A stretch of 64,000 nt of DNA from Alistipes_A hominis (lineage in GTDB: Bacteria; Bacteroidota; Bacteroidia; Bacteroidales; Rikenellaceae): NCBI RefSeq assembly GCF_014288115.1, contig NZ_JACOOK010000002.1, positions 525,916 through 589,915 of the forward strand. Direction: 5' to 3'. Made by a program: the position numbers and the translations under genes. This document shows, one piece after another, positions 1-7,981 of this stretch. The stretch's first letter is position 1, and each line of letters opens with the position of its first letter. The notes under the pieces are model-generated. The model ran no database searches and was not told where the DNA came from. It saw only the letters and a program-made list of their open reading frames with translations.

Positions 1-1915
1 TTATGTGCCCCTGCTCGTCTCCGCTCCAACCGCAGTTATGCGCGCCCGGCTGCAATCCTTCCCTGATTTCGGCGATCTTCTCAAACTTGATCCCGTCGTC
101 GGACTGCCACAGCACGATGTAACTATTGGCAGACATTCGGGCCGCCGTATGCACGGCCTGGAATTTCCCGATATCCTCCCGGTATTTTACATCGCTGTGA
201 TCCGCCCCGCCGATAGCGCCTTTATCCATCGCCGTTCCATGGAACACGAGGTGGCCGGGCCAGTTCGGATCGTCGGCCGACGCAGTCGCCACACGCGTGG
301 TAACGCTCTGGTCGTCCCACGAATAATAGAAGTAAACCGTATTGTCGAGAACGACTATCGACGGTTCTCCGGCTCCGAAATTCACGGGATTGCCGTCGTA
401 ACGGATTACCGGTTGTACGTCCGTTCCGGTTGTCCAGCCGGAACCGTTCCATTTCTCCCACGGCCCGTTCGGGAATTTGGAGCGGGCTACGTAGACATGG
501 TTTTCGACCATCGCTTCATTTTCGGTGGAGGTATATCCGATATAATAATAACCGCCCCACCGTGCAACTCCCGGATCGCATACGGAAAAATGATCGGACG
601 AAAATTCGGTCGGCAACAGTACCATCTCTTCCTTCGTCCATGTCTTGCCTCCGTCGTCCGAATGCTGGTAAGAAGCCTGATCCCAGAAATTATAACCGCT
701 CGTTTTGTCCACGCTGTACTGCGCCTGCCAGTTCCGGCCGCTCACGACCTGCCCGTTTTTGTAACTGGTAACGCCCGAAACGCTTCCGGTAGCCAGCCAA
801 ACGCCCGATTGCTCGGTCAGCCCTTTGGACAGCTCCCACAAATAAGTCCCGGCCGGAAACTTATCGTCGTTGGTCACCCCGATCTTTTCCCCGTCTTTAT
901 AATCTTTGAACGTCGCAGTCGCTACCGGCGTCTGTTGAACGACCTGGCTGTAACTCATGCTCGCATCGTCCCACTTGTACAAATTAAAAGTAAAACCGCA
1001 GGGCTTCCCGTTCCAATTCGGGCTGGTTACGCTGATACTCCAGAACGGAGTTTTTGCGGTAAACTTCTGTCCGACCGTATTATTGCCGGTAATACCTTGC
1101 GCCTCATGCGTTCCGCTCTGATTGAACAGGTAATTCCAATCGCCGTACTGACCGCCGGATGCGGCAAACCACGCATCGATCGAACCGTCGTCATGAATCA
1201 TGATCGACGGCCCATAACGGTAAGTGCCGGCCTTATAAATATCCCATCCGTCGGAAATGGTGGGAACATATTTCGCTCCTTGCTTTACGGTAATTTTCGC
1301 GCTCAGATCGCTGTTTTTGTCTTTGACGAGGACAAAAGCGTACCGAATGGCGTCGGTCTTGTCGAAAGGATCGACTTTCAGATGCAGCACGTCGGTCGAC
1401 AGGCCTTTCGATCCGACCCGGGTGATCCATTGAACGGTATCGGGGATCTGCACTTCGTAATCGACGTTCTGTTGAAGTTCCACGTCGATCGTTTCGCCGG
1501 CAGACGGAACCGTATAAAAATCCTGCGTCAGAATCAGCGCATCTTTCTGTCCGCGCGTCACCGTAACGGTCTCGCTCGCGGTTCCCGCCGTAATGACGAC
1601 TTCCGCTGAAAAGTCGTCGTACAATTCATAATCTTTTTTTGCCGTAACGGTTATTTTCACATCGCCTGCTTTCCCCGACTCGGGCGATATACTGCACCAG
1701 GAGGAAGCCTTCGTGTCGTTTACTTTCGCGCTCCATGCCACATTGGTGGTAAAAGAGATAACCCCGTTCCCTCCGGCCGCCGGTAAATTCACCTCCGGGG
1801 AACCGGTAATTTCGATTTTCGGATCCGGCGCAGGATCGTCTTCTCCTTTGTCGCCGCATTGCCAACAGGCGACGGCAACGAACACGATCAAAAAAGCAAT
1901 TAAATATTTTTTCAT
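1..1915 (-). CDS. BACON-domain lipoprotein with C-terminal GH43-like propeller (3' end outside window)
   Basis: The minus strand is open from the ATG at 1915 to the window edge, giving at least 638 residues. The N-terminus is a lipoprotein signal (MKKYLIAFLIVFVAVAC), so it is probably anchored at the cell surface. Two BACON-type domains follow at roughly residues 30-120 and 125-215. Next is a sandwich-like segment (about 220-350) containing FTFNLYKWDD, then a beta-propeller-like part with DPGVARWGGYYYIGYTS and GAGEPSIVVLDNTVYFYY, resembling GH43/GH117 blades. BACON domains are thought to bind carbohydrate or mucin. It is the first of three related lipoproteins on this strand (next ones at 2125 and 4130). 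Catalysis is not shown; it could be only a binding protein. The stop codon is not in the window. Confidence 0.82.
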   Translation of the reverse strand, partial: MKKYLIAFLIVFVAVACWQCGDKGEDDPAPDPKIEITGSPEVNLPAAGGNGVISFTTNVAWSAKVNDTKASSWCSISPESGKAGDVKITVTAKKDYELYDDFSAEVVITAGTASETVTVTRGQKDALILTQDFYTVPSAGETIDVELQQNVDYEVQIPDTVQWITRVGSKGLSTDVLHLKVDPFDKTDAIRYAFVLVKDKNSDLSAKITVKQGAKYVPTISDGWDIYKAGTYRYGPSIMIHDDGSIDAWFAASGGQYGDWNYLFNQSGTHEAQGITGNNTVGQKFTAKTPFWSISVTSPNWNGKPCGFTFNLYKWDDASMSYSQVVQQTPVATATFKDYKDGEKIGVTNDDKFPAGTYLWELSKGLTEQSGVWLATGSVSGVTSYKNGQVVSGRNWQAQYSVDKTSGYNFWDQASYQHSDDGGKTWTKEEMVLLPTEFSSDHFSVCDPGVARWGGYYYIGYTSTENEAMVENHVYVARSKFPNGPWEKWNGSGWTTGTDVQPVIRYDGNPVNFGAGEPSIVVLDNTVYFYYSWDDQSVTTRVATASADDPNWPGHLVFHGTAMDKGAIGGADHSDVKYREDIGKFQAVHTAARMSANSYIVLWQSDDGIKFEKIAEIREGLQPGAHNCGWSGDEQGHI

Positions 1916-1934
1916 TTCATTAAATTTTATTATA

Positions 1935-1942
1935 CAAAAATA
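1935..1942 (-). promoter_or_regulatory. Candidate -7 box (TATTTTTG) for the BACON lipoprotein
   Basis: The minus strand reads TATTTTTG, an exact match to the Bacteroidota TAnnTTTG box, 19 bases upstream of the ATG at 1915. I see no TTG at the expected -33 distance, so support is limited to one element. Confidence 0.3.
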
Positions 1943-2063
1943 ACAAATATTTTCAGAGTTTTACCCCGATTATCCGAATCCGACAGGATGAAACGATTCC
2001 GATCCATCCCTGACGCTCCTTTCGAAAAATCCGGAACCGACCGTAAAATACCGTAATAAAAAA

Positions 2064-2093
2064 GCGAAGCCGGATCATTTGATCCGGCTTCGC
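2064..2093 (-). terminator. Rho-independent terminator after the second BACON lipoprotein
   Basis: A perfect 13-bp stem (2064-2076 with 2081-2093) closes a 4-base loop and on the minus strand is followed by TTTTTT. It lies 32 bases after the stop codon at 2125 and separates that gene from the one starting at 1915. Confidence 0.9.
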
Positions 2094-2124
2094 CAAAAAA
2101 CTACTAACCTAAATGACTTTTCGA

Positions 2125-4014
2125 TTAATCATTGCTGATAATCTTAAAGTACCATCCCTGAGTACATACATAAGACATGTACTGCGTCTCGCCGGTAACA
2201 CCCGATGCGTAGCGTGCGGATTTACTACCGTCGAACATTCTTGCATAAGCTACTCCGCCATCGGTAAAGGTCGTACCGTCGTCCGACAGCAGTACACAGG
2301 TTTGATTGCTCTTGACATAGGTTGCCGTGAACTGCCCATTGACAAACTTCACGTCCACATCCGTATTGCTGTCGAATGTCCAGGCATCGGCGCTTGCGCT
2401 CAACGCAGCGGGCCAGTTGTCTCCGGAGGCAGCCGTACGAACGACCAACTTATTCCCCTTCATGGTATACAAATAAATCTGACCGTTATTCTCAACCACA
2501 GATACAGGAACCTCGCTCGCAACCACGGAAGCGTAATCTCCATCTCCCCAAGCAGAGCCGTCCCATTTAGCCCAAGAGTCTTTAATATTCGCAGTACGTG
2601 CTAACTTAACGTTGCCACCATCCGCAAAAGCCGCATAATAGTAACCGTCACATTTTACCACACGCAAATCCGTCGGAGAACATTTTTCGAGCCAACTTTC
2701 ATTCAAAGAGAACACATAACTCTGATCTCTCCAGGTAACACCGCCATCCTTAGTTTCACGGTAAGCCGCACCTGTCTTACTGCCGCTGACATAATAGATG
2801 CGTACCTTCGGGCAATTGGACGATACGGCTTGGCCTGCCAAGAATCCCTGGAAACCGTCTTTAGCTCCTGCGGAAGCAGACCAAACTCCCGAACTTTGCT
2901 TCGTCGATTGCATTACAACCAGATATTCTCCTGCAGGATAAGTATTACCTTGATCCGCATTCAACAAACTAGGCCAACTATTATCCCCGTATGAAAGATC
3001 TTTTTTCTGATTCACGGGGTTGCGTTTAACAGTAGTAGCATAATCCGTATCCCAAACATACAAAGAAGCGGTCATTACTCCGTCTCCATGCTGTTGCGAC
3101 CAAGTACAACAAGACACCTGCATGTCGGTAAATGGTCCGGCAGCTACGAAACGTACCCCGAATTCTCCATTTGCAGACAAATCAATAGGGCCTTGAGCAT
3201 CTCCGTTCCACACATGCATTTCTTCCCTGTTAGCGCTGTATTGCTTAAACAGGTAGAATGCATTGAATGCATTTTCGCCCGTCTGCACGACACTCGGAGC
3301 CGTCAGATCCGAGCTCGATCCACGCATGATGAAATAACCGAAATCGCCTCTCTGTACGATTTCGATCCGGCGAGTTAAGGTCTCTTCCTTCTCATCGGCA
3401 ACGATTTCCGTCACATACACATACCCCGTACGGGCATCCAACGCAGGATTGGACAGAACCGTTACGGTAAAGACCGAATCTTTCATCACCGCTTTGGAAT
3501 CCGGCACAATGATCCAATCCTTGCAAGCGTCGTCCGCCTCAACGCTGAACGGGCGGTTCGTCTGTACGGTAAGAGCCACCGGTCCGCCGCTTTCGCCCAC
3601 ATTATAAGTGGTTTGCGGCAAGAACATCGCCGACGTAGAAAGCTGGGTAACTTTCAACGTTTTGGTTTCTCCTCCCGAAGTGATAACTACCTCGGCTTCG
3701 CGGTCGTCGTAATCCGGATTCTCGTTAAGGTTGAGCGTCAGGAACCAATGGCCCGCATTCCCGCTTTTCGGAGAAATCTCCAGCCATTCGTCGTCCACGG
3801 TTGCAGGAGCCACTTTGTATTTCACTTCAGCAGTCCAATCTCCCACGGTCGAAAAACCGATTACTTTCTTCCCTCCGATTTTCGCTGATTCGTACTCAGT
3901 CAGAGGAAACTTGAAAGAAAGCTCGCCGTCGTCACCATTCTCCTTGTCATCGTTGCATGCACCCAAGAGACCGGTAAGTGATAGACAAGCTATCAAATAG
4001 AACAATTTTCTCAT
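2125..4014 (-). CDS. BACON-domain lipoprotein with C-terminal propeller-like region
   Basis: 629 residues. The lipoprotein signal ends at LTGLLGAC, implying lipid anchoring outside the inner membrane. Residues about 35-125 and 125-220 look like two BACON domains (the first contains DEWLEISPKSGNAGHWF). A sandwich segment around 230-400 includes ASLYVWDTDYATT, and the C-terminal part has propeller-like strands such as LRVVKCDGYYYAAFADG. The overall order matches the genes at 1 and 4130, but the GH43-style DPSV motif is replaced by SPTDLRVV and GAGEPS is absent, so a catalytic role is doubtful and glycan binding is the better guess. It is flanked by its own terminators on both sides. Confidence 0.82.
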   Translation of the reverse strand: MRKLFYLIACLSLTGLLGACNDDKENGDDGELSFKFPLTEYESAKIGGKKVIGFSTVGDWTAEVKYKVAPATVDDEWLEISPKSGNAGHWFLTLNLNENPDYDDREAEVVITSGGETKTLKVTQLSTSAMFLPQTTYNVGESGGPVALTVQTNRPFSVEADDACKDWIIVPDSKAVMKDSVFTVTVLSNPALDARTGYVYVTEIVADEKEETLTRRIEIVQRGDFGYFIMRGSSSDLTAPSVVQTGENAFNAFYLFKQYSANREEMHVWNGDAQGPIDLSANGEFGVRFVAAGPFTDMQVSCCTWSQQHGDGVMTASLYVWDTDYATTVKRNPVNQKKDLSYGDNSWPSLLNADQGNTYPAGEYLVVMQSTKQSSGVWSASAGAKDGFQGFLAGQAVSSNCPKVRIYYVSGSKTGAAYRETKDGGVTWRDQSYVFSLNESWLEKCSPTDLRVVKCDGYYYAAFADGGNVKLARTANIKDSWAKWDGSAWGDGDYASVVASEVPVSVVENNGQIYLYTMKGNKLVVRTAASGDNWPAALSASADAWTFDSNTDVDVKFVNGQFTATYVKSNQTCVLLSDDGTTFTDGGVAYARMFDGSKSARYASGVTGETQYMSYVCTQGWYFKIISND

Positions 4015-4072
4015 AGTTTTTAGGTATTATAATAAAACAGTTATTTGTTAAAAATTCAAATTTCCTTTGAAA

Positions 4073-4113
4073 AGCGGGGAGCAACCGGTGCTCTCCATTA
4101 ATTGCTCCCCGCT
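4073..4113 (-). terminator. Rho-independent terminator between two propeller lipoprotein genes
   Basis: A perfect 12-bp stem (4073-4084 with 4102-4113) is followed on the minus strand by TTTTC. It sits 16 bases after the stop of the gene at 4130-5713 and before the gene starting at 4014, so the two are probably separate transcripts. Confidence 0.82.
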
Positions 4114-4129
4114 ATAATACCGTCAGGTT

Positions 4130-5713
4130 TTATTCCACGAAAGAATAAGGCACCATCCTGGTCGGCCATGCCGTCTTGGAATACTGTCCGCCGTTCTGAT
4201 AAATCATCAGGCGGGGAGTCGTCGACGTAATATGGCTCTGCTCGTTGCAGATGAAACGGGCATATTTGGCGCGTACGCGGATATTGTTCGAAAGCACGCC
4301 TTTCTGTTCCCATCCCGAGACGCCGTCTTTCGAAACCCATACGACCGAATAACTGTTCACATCCGCGATATTCACGCCGTGTACGGCTTGAAAACAATCC
4401 TGATCTTCGATATATCTTACGCTGCAACCATCGATGTTCAGCCCTTTGAAGGCCGTGCGGTCGATTACTTCGCCCTGATCGGTCATAGATGCCGGCCAGT
4501 TCGGATCGCTGGCGGCAGCCGTCATCAGCCGAACGTTGTAAATTTTCTGTTCATTGTCGCTGTACGTGTAGTACAGATAGATCTGATCTCCCTTCACGAC
4601 CAGGCTCGGTTCTCCGGCTCCGAAGAACGTTTCGGTTGCCGAAAGCTCGGCATCGACCGCAGGAGCCGGATCTCCTCCCCACGACGAACCGTTCCATTTT
4701 TCCCAGTCTTTTCCGTTGATCGTCGCACTCCGGGCAACAAACACGTTGTTGTCCAGGCTTTCGTCCAGCGTAGCCGACCCGGTATAGGCCATGTAATAGT
4801 AATCCCCGACTTTCACGACCGACGGATCCTTGGCATAGTATTTATCCGCCTTATCCTTGGTCGGAGCTACCGCAATCACTTCGTCCTCAGACCATACGGC
4901 ATTGATCGAAGCGGTAGGTGCGCTGTAATAACGAATCTGAGACGAGTATCCGACGTCGCCGGGAGCCGTATATTGAACGGAGTTCTCGTGCCCTGTTATA
5001 CCGGATGTTTCGCTTCCGTTCACCCAGCAGATCATGCCATTAGCCGTGGCTCCGCCCCAGGCGCCCGGAGTACCTTCGGTTCTCTCCATATACAGCAGAT
5101 AAGCCCCCATCGGGAATTTAAGACTTCCGGTCGCTTCGGTATAACCTCCGTTATCGGCGTTGAGTTCCAGCCAACCGGCTTCGCCGGCCTGGTCGTAATG
5201 CACGAATTCGTAGGTTGCGATCGGCGTACCGGTCAGGGTCGTCTGGTAATTCGTATCCCAGTTGTAAAGAGAGAAACGCATCGACGAATTCGGATTATCC
5301 CAGTTCGGACAGTGTACCGCCCAACCGTAAAACGATTGATCGAACATATAGTAAATCGCTCCGTTGCCCCCTTCGCCATGCCAGCCCTTGGCGCCGCCGC
5401 CGTCGCCGCTGCCGTTCAGTTTCGTACGCGCCGGCATACTTCCGTTCAGTCCCCCCGGAGTGGAATACCATGCGCTCATCGTACCGTCCGAATTTGCGAT
5501 CATCGAAGCCGCATAACGGAAATTGTCGTTCGTAGGAGAGTAGATTACCGCCCCGCCATCGGTAATGACAGGTATCCCCGTTTCGACCACCTCTTCCGGG
5601 CGGGCATACTTATCCGAGATCGGACTCGGATCGGGCATACTATCACAGCTACTCATCTGTACCAGCAGCAGCGCAACTGCCGACAACTGTGCAATGTAAG
5701 TTAACTTTTTCAT
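4130..5713 (-). CDS. Lipoprotein with sandwich segment and GH43-like five-bladed propeller, no BACON domain
   Basis: 527 residues starting MKKLTYIAQL with a lipobox at QMSSC. The N-terminal half contains the same type of sandwich segment as its two neighbours (MRFSLYNWDTNYQTT). The C-terminal half has clear propeller features: AKDPSVVKVGDYYYMAYT, GAGEPSLVVKGDQIYLYYT and a run ending in the NIDGCSVRYIEDQDCFQ strand. These resemble the Asp-containing first blade of GH43/GH117 glycosidases, but I cannot assign the catalytic base, acid and pKa modulator. It lacks the BACON domains of its paralogues. It begins 52 bases after the TIM-barrel lipoprotein gene at 5766 and is likely co-transcribed with it. 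Confidence 0.8.
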   Translation of the reverse strand: MKKLTYIAQLSAVALLLVQMSSCDSMPDPSPISDKYARPEEVVETGIPVITDGGAVIYSPTNDNFRYAASMIANSDGTMSAWYSTPGGLNGSMPARTKLNGSGDGGGAKGWHGEGGNGAIYYMFDQSFYGWAVHCPNWDNPNSSMRFSLYNWDTNYQTTLTGTPIATYEFVHYDQAGEAGWLELNADNGGYTEATGSLKFPMGAYLLYMERTEGTPGAWGGATANGMICWVNGSETSGITGHENSVQYTAPGDVGYSSQIRYYSAPTASINAVWSEDEVIAVAPTKDKADKYYAKDPSVVKVGDYYYMAYTGSATLDESLDNNVFVARSATINGKDWEKWNGSSWGGDPAPAVDAELSATETFFGAGEPSLVVKGDQIYLYYTYSDNEQKIYNVRLMTAAASDPNWPASMTDQGEVIDRTAFKGLNIDGCSVRYIEDQDCFQAVHGVNIADVNSYSVVWVSKDGVSGWEQKGVLSNNIRVRAKYARFICNEQSHITSTTPRLMIYQNGGQYSKTAWPTRMVPYSFVE

Positions 5714-5765
5714 AATTAAAACTGATTAATGAACATTTAAATTTTAGTATTCGTTTTCGTTTTCG

Positions 5766-7499
5766 TTATCGGTAATGTAAGTAAGCCGTAACCCATCCGG
5801 CCGGATCTTTCCGGAAAAGCTTGAGCATTTCCGCGGCCGGCGTATTGCCCGACCGGTTTTCGGCGAACCCTTTCGCCTGATTGGCGATATCCACCTGCAT
5901 AATCGCCTCGAAACGATCGATCAAAGCCTGCGGAATAGGATTCCCTTCGACGACATGCTTGCGCATCAAGTGAACCAGATTCGCTTCGCGGCAGTAGCAC
6001 CGGATAGCGGTAATCATCTGTTCGAGCACTTCGATATCCTTTATATTTTCCGCCAAATAAGCGGCGTAAGGTTCGTCGTTCACCTGCTGTTGCGCTTTCC
6101 GGTAAAGATCGGCCGCCGCCAGCAATTTTTCGGAACTCGTCTCACAGCGCAGTTCGATATCTTCGAAGAACCACGGGTCGAGCGATTCGCTCTCGGTGGT
6201 CATAAACAAACTCCGGCGCGTCGATTTCCAACTCGGAGAAGGAGCTACGGCCCCTTCGATATGGGCGATGTCCCAGCGATGGTACACTTCGATCCCGGCC
6301 GGATTCTCGGTCAACAACCGGAAACGCCATGTAGCGTCCCACGGGAACACGGCAAGTCCCGTCGCGCTGGCTTCCCAAGCGGAAAGCACATCCGCGGCAG
6401 CCGTTCCGAACGGCTCGGCCAACTCCGCCAACGCCTGTTCGTTCGGCACAGCCAAGTCATGCAGTTTGATCCCGGCCATCAACTGATTCGGATCGTAACG
6501 GTCGGGAGTAAGTCCGAAATACTCTTTTACGCCCTGGATATTCGGGACATTTCCCACGGCATCCAACTCTTCGGCGACCAGACGCGGCGCGGCGATATGC
6601 GTCAGCGGCTGCAACTCCTCGTTAGCGCTGGCCATAAAAATTTCACCGACTACCGGAATGCCGCGTTCGGCGCAAAGCTGCACCGTATTTTTAAACCAGA
6701 CATCCACCGGCCGGCTCAGTTGTACTTCCGCTATGTTGGAATGCAGAAACATCCCGAAGTTCCGAGTCGGAAGCGACGGAATGCAGGCATAGATCTGTCC
6801 CGCGGAAATTTCCCACGGTTCCCACCAGACCATCCCGTCCGGACTCACTTCGGCCCAGGCTCCGGTCAAAGCTTGTAGAAAGGCGGGAATACGTTCGTGC
6901 AACGGGATATCCCGGTCGGTCGGGCCGTTTCCGAACTCGTTGGCGACCCATGCGTCCTGATCGAACGTATAAACTTCGATATCGTCCAGCTCGGGAACCT
7001 CTTGCTTCAGCCTTTTCAACAACGAAACGTATTTGTCGACGATCTCTTTTTTCTGAATGCTGTTTTTTTCGGTGGCGATGTCAATCAGATCCGGCGTCAG
7101 GATCTTATACAGCGAATCGACTCTCGGGGCGCCGAAATGGAACAACGTCCGGAATCCCCATTTTTTGGCGATCCGAGCCCGTTCTTTGATAGCCTGCAAA
7201 CGCTGATCGGCTTTTTCCCGGCTGCCGATTCCGTCGACATAAAGGATATCCTCCAGATTCAGCGGTTCGTCGGCCGGACGGGCTCCCCAGGCGATGTTCA
7301 ACTGCAACGTATTATACCCCAAATTCTTGAGAGCCTGCATCTGGGACTCGTCGTACCGGATATCGGGATTCGACGGATTGCCGATGATCGCGACCTTGTA
7401 CCGAAACGGGTCCTTTTGCTGTTGTTTACAGCAGGACACGCCCAGCAGACACAAAACCGACAATACCGCCCAATACAGCCAAGGTCGAGGTTTATTCAT
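5766..7499 (-). CDS. Lipoprotein with TIM-barrel glycosidase-like domain, family not recognised
   Basis: 577 residues. An N-terminal signal ends at LCLLGVSC, so it is a lipoprotein. The body looks like an (alpha/beta)8 barrel: an early strand VAIIGNPSNPDIRY, then NLGYNTLQLNIAWG, FRTLFHFGAPR, IEVYTFDQDAWVANEFG, MVWWEPWEISAG and GIPVVGEIFMAS. The Glu residues in WEPWE and VGEIF are placed like the acid/base and nucleophile of clan GH-A enzymes, but this is an inference from pattern alone. The C-terminal part (about 430-577) appears helical. Its genes downstream (propeller lipoproteins) and the divergent GH106-like gene suggest glycan breakdown. Function and substrate are unknown. Confidence 0.7.
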   Translation of the reverse strand: MNKPRPWLYWAVLSVLCLLGVSCCKQQQKDPFRYKVAIIGNPSNPDIRYDESQMQALKNLGYNTLQLNIAWGARPADEPLNLEDILYVDGIGSREKADQRLQAIKERARIAKKWGFRTLFHFGAPRVDSLYKILTPDLIDIATEKNSIQKKEIVDKYVSLLKRLKQEVPELDDIEVYTFDQDAWVANEFGNGPTDRDIPLHERIPAFLQALTGAWAEVSPDGMVWWEPWEISAGQIYACIPSLPTRNFGMFLHSNIAEVQLSRPVDVWFKNTVQLCAERGIPVVGEIFMASANEELQPLTHIAAPRLVAEELDAVGNVPNIQGVKEYFGLTPDRYDPNQLMAGIKLHDLAVPNEQALAELAEPFGTAAADVLSAWEASATGLAVFPWDATWRFRLLTENPAGIEVYHRWDIAHIEGAVAPSPSWKSTRRSLFMTTESESLDPWFFEDIELRCETSSEKLLAAADLYRKAQQQVNDEPYAAYLAENIKDIEVLEQMITAIRCYCREANLVHLMRKHVVEGNPIPQALIDRFEAIMQVDIANQAKGFAENRSGNTPAAEMLKLFRKDPAGWVTAYLHYR

Positions 7500-7981
7500 A
7501 GAGTCGCGTTAATCGTTAAATCAATAGTTTTCAGGTTATTCCGTTCCGTTCACCAAATGCCGCATATCCCTCGCGGCCAATACGTAATCCCACGGGTTTC
7601 CAAAATCGCCAAGGAAAATATCCGTCTCCGCCCCGCTTTCTCCATCGCCTCTTCTTCACCGGAAGACGCACTTCACCCATCCTATTTTCCAGTCCTCTAC
7701 ACCTTAATTTATAGATAACTGGCTGTAAAACGCGTGTAGATACGTAACAAAGATAATAATTCAGTCATAAATAAAAAATTTTTTCCGAGTTTATTTTTAC
7801 AATTTCAAACATTATTTTTCACGACCATTTTACCAGTCCCGTTAAAAAACGATAGTTTTGACACCGCGCGCGATTGAAAGTTTGCTTTTTCGAAAACAAA
7901 AAATCGACTTATAATGTCAAAAATAGCACCTTCGACCCGTTTTTATCCGTTTATTTTGCATTATCCTAAAAATACGATCTT
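7500..7981. other. Divergent intergenic region between two glycan-related genes
   Basis: 482 bases separate the leftward TIM-barrel lipoprotein from the rightward GH106-like gene. The half next to 7500 is GC-richer and has only a 50-codon open frame on the minus strand (7531-7680) with no recognisable product. The half next to 7982 is strongly AT-rich and must contain both promoters. I see no tRNA, riboswitch or convincing operator. Confidence 0.6.
7748..7755 (-). promoter_or_regulatory. Candidate -7 box (TATCTTTG) for the leftward lipoprotein operon
   Basis: The minus strand has TATCTTTG, an exact TAnnTTTG match. No good TTG lies 17-23 bases upstream. If used, the transcript would carry a leader of about 240 bases before the ATG at 7499. 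Confidence 0.3.

Noticed and set aside
5..1609. 534-codon open frame on the plus strand
   Set aside because: It is the mirror of the minus-strand BACON lipoprotein, is Arg/Ile/Val-rich without domains, and has no promoter.
7531..7680. 50-codon open frame on the minus strand in the divergent spacer
   Set aside because: Highly basic, no similarity recognised, no promoter or start context; could arise by chance.
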